Of a stretch of DNA of 18,567 bases, positions 14,959 through 18,567 are shown one piece after another. The first letter of the stretch is position 1. Each line of letters begins with the position of its first letter. The notes under the pieces are model-generated. The model worked only from the letters and a program-made list of their open reading frames with translations. It did not search any database and was not told the origin of the DNA. The position numbers were made by a program, and so were the translations under genes. Origin of the DNA: Akkermansiaceae bacterium UBA985 (lineage in GTDB: Bacteria; Verrucomicrobiota; Verrucomicrobiia; Verrucomicrobiales; Akkermansiaceae); the NCBI GenBank assembly GCA_002292185.1, contig DBBL01000144.1:1-18567 (forward strand), given 5' to 3'.

Positions 14959-15126
14959 GATGGTTAACAATTAATATTTAAAGATTAGTTAGTAACTTAT
15001 TTCACATGCCATGCCAAGGTTTATAAGTTGATGTCAACTCTTCTAGACCATGCCTCGCGATTAAGGGCAATCAGCCTCAAGCTTGATTCAGGTATTTGAA
15101 ATTAAAATGCTGAATGACTAAACGTC
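14959..15126 (-). promoter_or_regulatory. Intergenic region upstream of the barrel-cyclase pair
   Basis: 168 bases between two minus-strand genes. It holds a 6-bp inverted repeat with 2-base spacer, AGTTGA-TG-TCAACT (15026-15039), and on the minus strand a TTGACA overlapping it, but no convincing -10 at the right distance. Close to the upstream gene there is one ATTCAGC heptad like those before 11841. The promoter of the barrel-cyclase operon probably lies here, but I cannot place it. Confidence 0.35.
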
Positions 15127-16107
15127 TTATTCTATTATCCTAACATCGACCCAGACCGCTCGATGATCTGAACCAAGGTCTGGCCCAACGCCACGGTCTT
15201 CAATGTGAATACCCTCACTGACACAAATGTGGTCGATCGGGACGCCAAAAGAAAACAGAGGCAAAGCATACCAAGTAGGCATTACGCCCCTGCCCTTTGC
15301 GCTGTCCTCGAGCTGCGAGGCGGAGAGAAAGTCTACAAAGTGTGGCGACCAAGGCGTCATGTTAAAATCACCTGCTACGATCGTTTTCGTAGCCCCCGTC
15401 TCCTTAGCTATACTTTCGGCCAACCTTTGCATATGGGCATTACGCAGCCGACACACCTTAGCATTGATCGGCGGATACGGGTGTGTGCCTATCAGCCTCA
15501 CCCTCTTGTCTCCTACCAATACAAGGGCATCGATTGAAGCGATTAGAGGTGTATATTCAGCAACTTCCACTTTCTGAAATGGAGTTTTGCTGAGTAAGGC
15601 GATGCCGAAATTACCAGCTTGGATCTCGTGCTTTTGGTGAGGATATAGATCGCTCAGCTTCTTCAAAGCCGGCTCCCATTCCGGACTCGCCTCGAGGAGA
15701 AAAACAAAGTCAGCATCTTTTTCACGCAAGTAAGTGATCACATCATCATGGCGCCTATTGCTAGAGAGCACATTAAAGTTCATCAGCCGAAAAGATTCAC
15801 CAAGCTCTTTTTCTACAACAGCTGAACGAGGCGAAGGCACGAGATACGGAGAAATAATCCAAAGATTGAGAGCCGCCAACACCGCCGTAACAACAGCCCA
15901 GCGAGAGTTACGGCATAGAAAAAAAAGCAACGCAGCAACGACTAGATACAATGCATACTGCACTCGGAAATTTGCCAATAAATCCATAAGCCAATGCCCG
16001 CGAGCACCTAGGGCTAGGATACTAGACGCTGCTGCAAGCATCACACCCACCTTGATGAGATTAAAAAGATGCGATATGAGCCGCGGTATGAAGGAGGCAA
16101 TGTGCAC
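15127..16107 (-). CDS. Membrane-anchored endonuclease/exonuclease/phosphatase-family protein
   Basis: 326 residues from a GTG start at 16107. Three hydrophobic helices (about 17-34, 52-65 and 70-90) anchor a C-terminal EEP domain (about 105-324). The family's catalytic pattern is complete: MNFNVLSSN (109-117), Glu139 (LLEAS), His209 (GTHPYPP), Asp247/Asn249 (AGDFNMTPWS), Asp292-His293 (IDHICVS) and Asp314-His315 (GSDHRAVWVDV). These metal-dependent hydrolases cut phosphodiesters in DNA, RNA, lipids or small molecules. The three-helix plus EEP layout is like the YafD-type group, whose substrate is not established. It is divergent from thyA, with 225 bases between them. Confidence 0.88.
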   Translation of the reverse strand: MHIASFIPRLISHLFNLIKVGVMLAAASSILALGARGHWLMDLLANFRVQYALYLVVAALLFFLCRNSRWAVVTAVLAALNLWIISPYLVPSPRSAVVEKELGESFRLMNFNVLSSNRRHDDVITYLREKDADFVFLLEASPEWEPALKKLSDLYPHQKHEIQAGNFGIALLSKTPFQKVEVAEYTPLIASIDALVLVGDKRVRLIGTHPYPPINAKVCRLRNAHMQRLAESIAKETGATKTIVAGDFNMTPWSPHFVDFLSASQLEDSAKGRGVMPTWYALPLFSFGVPIDHICVSEGIHIEDRGVGPDLGSDHRAVWVDVRIIE

Positions 16108-16199
16108 AGAAACTGATTATCTTCGAACTCGGCATTATTAGCAATTTCCAAACATTTTATTTTAGCTGCGATGGTGATCCCCCGCCCCCTAGGTCAAAA

Positions 16200-16222
16200 G
16201 CCCAGCCAAATGCCCAGCCAAA
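16200..16222. repeat. 11-bp tandem duplication
   Basis: GCCCAGCCAAA occurs at 16200-16210 and 16212-16222, separated by one base, in the gap between the EEP-family gene and thyA. It may be a recent local duplication or a double binding site; nothing decides between these. Confidence 0.45.
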
Positions 16223-16290
16223 ACAGACTTTAAAGGCAGGACCAAGCTCACAAGCCAGACCTCGAGCGCATTACTGATGAGCGATGCATG

Positions 16291-16332
16291 ATTCATCTTG
16301 AATATTGAATCTTAAATCTCCAACCTCCACCT
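16291..16332 (+). repeat. Heptad repeat leader ending at the thyA start codon
   Basis: Six in-register 7-base units: ATTCATC (16291), TTGAATA (16298), TTGAATC (16305), TTAAATC (16312), TCCAACC (16319) and TCCACCT (16326), ending at the ATG at 16333. The TTGAAT units are the reverse complement of the ATTCAA core seen before 11841. The first part can form either of two exclusive hairpins: ATTCA/TGAAT (16291-16295 with 16299-16303) or GATTCA/TGAATC (16290-16295 with 16306-16311). Confidence 0.65.
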
Positions 16333-17142
16333 ATGCAGCAATACCTCGATCTCCTCAGAGACGTTCTTGATAATGGCGAGTCGCGAACAGACCGCACAGG
16401 TACTGGCACGGTTTCCGTCTTTGGCCGCCAAGCTCGCTTTGACCTGCGCGAAGGTTTCCCCTGCCTCACCACCAAGAAACTCCACCTCCGCTCGATCATT
16501 CATGAGCTGCTCTGGTTCCTCAAGGGAGAGACCAATATCGCCTACCTCAAGGAAAACGGCGTCCGCATCTGGGACGAGTGGGCAGATGAAAACGGAGAAC
16601 TAGGTCCCGTTTACGGTCAACAATGGCGTGCTTGGGAAGGTGACGACGGCGAGGTCATCGATCAGATTGAGCGCCTTATTGATGGACTCAAAAACAACCC
16701 ACACTCACGCCGGCACTTGGTTTCCGCGTGGAATGTTGGCAAGGTTGATAAAATGGCCCTACCCCCGTGCCACATGCTCTTTCAGTTCTACGTTCATGAT
16801 ATCGACTCGGACAAACCGGGTCTTTCCTGCCAACTCTACCAGCGCAGTGCCGATCTCTTCCTCGGCGTTCCCTTCAACATCGCCTCTTACGCCCTGCTCA
16901 CCATGATGGTCGCTCAGGTCTGCGGCTATGAAGCACGCGACTTTGTCCACACCTTTGGGGATCTGCACCTCTATAGCAATCACATCGAGCAAGCCAATCT
17001 ACAGCTCACCCGCACACCCAAGGCCCTACCCACCATGTGGGTGAATCCAGAAATCACTGATATTCACAGCTTCACCTTTGACGACTTCGAATTGCGTGAC
17101 TACAACCCTGACCCGCACATCAAGGCAGCCGTCTCCGTCTGA
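16333..17142 (+). CDS. thyA: Thymidylate synthase
   Basis: 269 residues, close to E. coli ThyA (264). It methylates dUMP to dTMP with methylene-tetrahydrofolate and yields dihydrofolate. Hallmarks: [10 protein letters not shown] near the N-terminus, the catalytic Cys146 in [12 protein letters not shown], the dUMP-binding [23 protein letters not shown] segment shortly after, and the DLHLYSNH motif. The start follows directly on the heptad-repeat leader, without a Shine-Dalgarno. An SPFH protein gene follows after 53 bases, then folA, whose product recycles the dihydrofolate made here. Confidence 0.98.
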   Translation: MQQYLDLLRDVLDNGESRTDRTGTGTVSVFGRQARFDLREGFPCLTTKKLHLRSIIHELLWFLKGETNIAYLKENGVRIWDEWADENGELGPVYGQQWRAWEGDDGEVIDQIERLIDGLKNNPHSRRHLVSAWNVGKVDKMALPPCHMLFQFYVHDIDSDKPGLSCQLYQRSADLFLGVPFNIASYALLTMMVAQVCGYEARDFVHTFGDLHLYSNHIEQANLQLTRTPKALPTMWVNPEITDIHSFTFDDFELRDYNPDPHIKAAVSV

Positions 17143-17195
17143 TTCCCGATACTTCCCCAACTTATTACCAAACAACACCACCATCTACTAATTCT

Positions 17196-18143
17196 ATGAG
17201 CCAAAACACTATCAATATCGACGAAGCCAGCCTGCAAAAAGCCAAATGGATCGGCAAGTTGATCATCCCCTTTTTACTACTCGTTTTTGTATTTTCTGCA
17301 CTCACCCCATTCACCACTATCCCAGCGGGTCATGTGGGAGTTGCCAGCCTCTTCGGTAAAGTTGACCCCGCGGAACTCCCTGAGGGATTCCACATCATCA
17401 ACCCACTGAAAAAAATTCAGAAAATTGACTGCCGAAACAAAGAGCTTACCCTTTTAGATGTCGGCGTCCCCTCTCAAGATCAGCTTACCACCGAAGTGGA
17501 CGTCACCCTTAAGTGGCGTATTGACCGCAACATGGCCGCTGAGGCTGTGCAAGAAACTGGTGATGCTGCAGCGCTAGAAAGCGTCCACCTTACCCCCAAG
17601 CTGCGTTCGCTGATCCGAGAAGCAGGCAAAGGCATCGAAAATGCCGAGGATTTCTACAAAGATGACATTCAGGTATTCATGCAAACCCGCATCCTCGAGG
17701 GCCTAGTAGATAATCTGGCAGAGAAAGGCATCCTCGTTGAAGAAGTGCTTTTACGCCGCTTTGACCTACCCAGAATGATCGTTCAGGGCGTCGAGGAAAA
17801 GAAACAACAGAAGCAACTCGCCGAACGCCAGATCGAGGAGCTCAAGCGATTCACCACCGAGCAGGAAGGCAAGCAAGTTCAAGCCAAAGCAGAAAAAATG
17901 GCTGCTATCCAAGAAGCGGAAAAACGCATCGCCCTTGCCGATGCCAAAGCCTACGAGATAACCGCTCAAGCAAAAGCTCAAGCCGAAGCCATCAACATCG
18001 AAGGTGAAGCACTTCGTAAAAACCCTGAGATACTCAAACTCAGAGCCATCGAAAAGTGGGACGGCAGCGTGCCACGCGTCACCCTGGGCGACAAAGCCAC
18101 CCCGCTCATCAACCTGAATGATTTCGACAAGAAGAAGCCTTAA
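17196..18143 (+). CDS. SPFH/prohibitin-like membrane protein
   Basis: 315 residues. A short cytoplasmic N-terminus and one transmembrane helix (about 19-39) are followed by an SPFH/band-7 domain (about 40-200: IPAGHVGVASLFGKV ... NPLKKIQKID ... TEVDVTLKWRID) and a long Ala/Glu/Lys/Gln-rich coiled coil (about 200-275) with a short tail. Such proteins assemble in membrane rings or scaffolds; the closest type is prohibitin/HflK-HflC-like, but no HflC partner or protease gene is seen here. It lies between thyA and folA with gaps of 53 and 56 bases, so is probably cotranscribed with them; a functional link to folate metabolism is not evident. Confidence 0.9.
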   Translation: MSQNTINIDEASLQKAKWIGKLIIPFLLLVFVFSALTPFTTIPAGHVGVASLFGKVDPAELPEGFHIINPLKKIQKIDCRNKELTLLDVGVPSQDQLTTEVDVTLKWRIDRNMAAEAVQETGDAAALESVHLTPKLRSLIREAGKGIENAEDFYKDDIQVFMQTRILEGLVDNLAEKGILVEEVLLRRFDLPRMIVQGVEEKKQQKQLAERQIEELKRFTTEQEGKQVQAKAEKMAAIQEAEKRIALADAKAYEITAQAKAQAEAINIEGEALRKNPEILKLRAIEKWDGSVPRVTLGDKATPLINLNDFDKKKP

Positions 18144-18199
18144 GGCTTGAGACTGGGAACCTAATTCTTCCCGCCTCCTTCACTTCATACGTTCAGCTC

Positions 18200-18567
18200 T
18201 TGGAACAGGAAATCCAACTTACCGCCATCGTCGCGATGACCGCAGATCGCGTCATCGGCAAAGACGGTGGCTTGCCCTGGCACCTTCCAGAAGACCTCAA
18301 GCTCTTCAAGCGTCACACCACCGGGCACCCCATCGTCATGGGGCGCAAAACATGGGACTCTATTGGCAGGCCCCTACCCAACCGACAAAGCATTGTCCTG
18401 ACCCGCGATACCAGCTGGTCAGCGGAGGGGGCCACCGTCATTCACCGACCTGAGGACCTAAAGACAATTGATCTCATCGACCCGCAGGTTTATATCATCG
18501 GTGGCGCACAGGTCTACGAAGTCTTTCTGCCTATCACTGACGAGCTTTTGGTTTCCCACATTTACCA
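18200..18567 (+). CDS. folA: Dihydrofolate reductase, N-terminal part (3' end outside the window)
   Basis: The frame is open from about 18200 to the window end, giving some 122 residues of a usual 160-180. It reduces dihydrofolate to tetrahydrofolate with NADPH. Family motifs: LTAIVAMTADRVIGKDGGLPWHLPEDLKLFK split over residues 4-37, with the catalytic acid in LPEDLK, then IVMGRKTWDSIGRPLPNR and, late, the NADPH-binding IIGGAQVYE. No ATG lies at the right place; a TTG at 18200 gives seven residues before the first strand and is the likely start, while the ATG at 18236 would cut off the first strand. It completes a thyA-SPFH-folA series. Confidence 0.93.
   Translation, partial: MEQEIQLTAIVAMTADRVIGKDGGLPWHLPEDLKLFKRHTTGHPIVMGRKTWDSIGRPLPNRQSIVLTRDTSWSAEGATVIHRPEDLKTIDLIDPQVYIIGGAQVYEVFLPITDELLVSHIY

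Noticed and set aside
14985..15040. Sigma-70 promoter with TTGACA on the minus strand
   Set aside because: No acceptable -10 hexamer lies 16-18 bases downstream, and the TTGACA is part of a small inverted repeat.
16291..16332. CRISPR-like array in the repeats before thyA
   Set aside because: The units are 7 bases with no spacers; a CRISPR array needs repeats of about 25-40 bases separated by unique spacers.
1..18567. tRNA, rRNA, insertion sequence, prophage or toxin-antitoxin genes
   Set aside because: No tRNA-like cloverleaf, rRNA stretch, transposase or integrase motif, or terminal inverted repeat was seen on either strand.

Overview
The window looks like chromosomal DNA from a free-living Gram-negative bacterium, most likely of the Verrucomicrobiota (Akkermansia/Rubritalea side). 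This rests on the left-end pilus cluster, whose order (pilin, PilM-like ATPase, small PilO-like protein, exported protein) recalls the Amuc_1102 to Amuc_1098 cluster of Akkermansia, and on the absence of recognisable Shine-Dalgarno sequences before the starts I inspected. It rests on sequence reading and family knowledge only, so the phylum is moderate confidence and the genus is unknown. There are no rRNA, tRNA, insertion-sequence, phage or CRISPR features.

Layout. (1) 1-6805, minus strand: a co-oriented run of an ABC ATPase, an ABC-2 type permease, a membrane-anchored His/Cys-rich protein, a PilT-family ATPase, a type IV pilin-like protein, a large PilM-like protein with a PilN-like membrane tail, a PilO-like protein, and the first 43 codons of an exported protein (the position where a secretin would fit). 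A palindrome resembling a CRP/FNR operator precedes the pilin gene, and a terminator-like hairpin follows it, so the pilin may be its own transcription unit inside the run. (2) 6806-7109: an AT-rich divergent intergenic region with short direct and inverted repeats. (3) 7110-12245, plus strand: a tight anabolic series trpA-dapF-dapA-dapB-folK-panB, then a small GGQ release-factor-like gene. It mixes tryptophan, lysine/diaminopimelate, folate and pantothenate synthesis. (4) 12296-16107, minus strand: a membrane-bound class III adenylate cyclase just downstream of a predicted outer-membrane beta-barrel protein, then a membrane-anchored endonuclease/exonuclease/phosphatase-family protein. (5) 16333-18567, plus strand: thyA, an SPFH/prohibitin-like membrane protein and the start of folA, which runs off the window.

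How the genes work together. FolK supplies folate, ThyA and PanB both use methylene-tetrahydrofolate, and DHFR regenerates tetrahydrofolate after ThyA, so four genes here touch one-carbon metabolism. DapA, DapB and DapF give the first, second and a late step of the diaminopimelate route; the middle steps are encoded elsewhere. The pilus genes, the CRP-like palindrome and the adenylate cyclase invite the hypothesis of cAMP-controlled piliation, but nothing in the sequence proves it.

The least expected signal is a 7-bp periodic repeat (ATTCANC/TTGAATC-like heptads) that runs in register up to the ATG of two genes (the release-factor-like gene and thyA), with a related TTCCAAC repeat before dapA.
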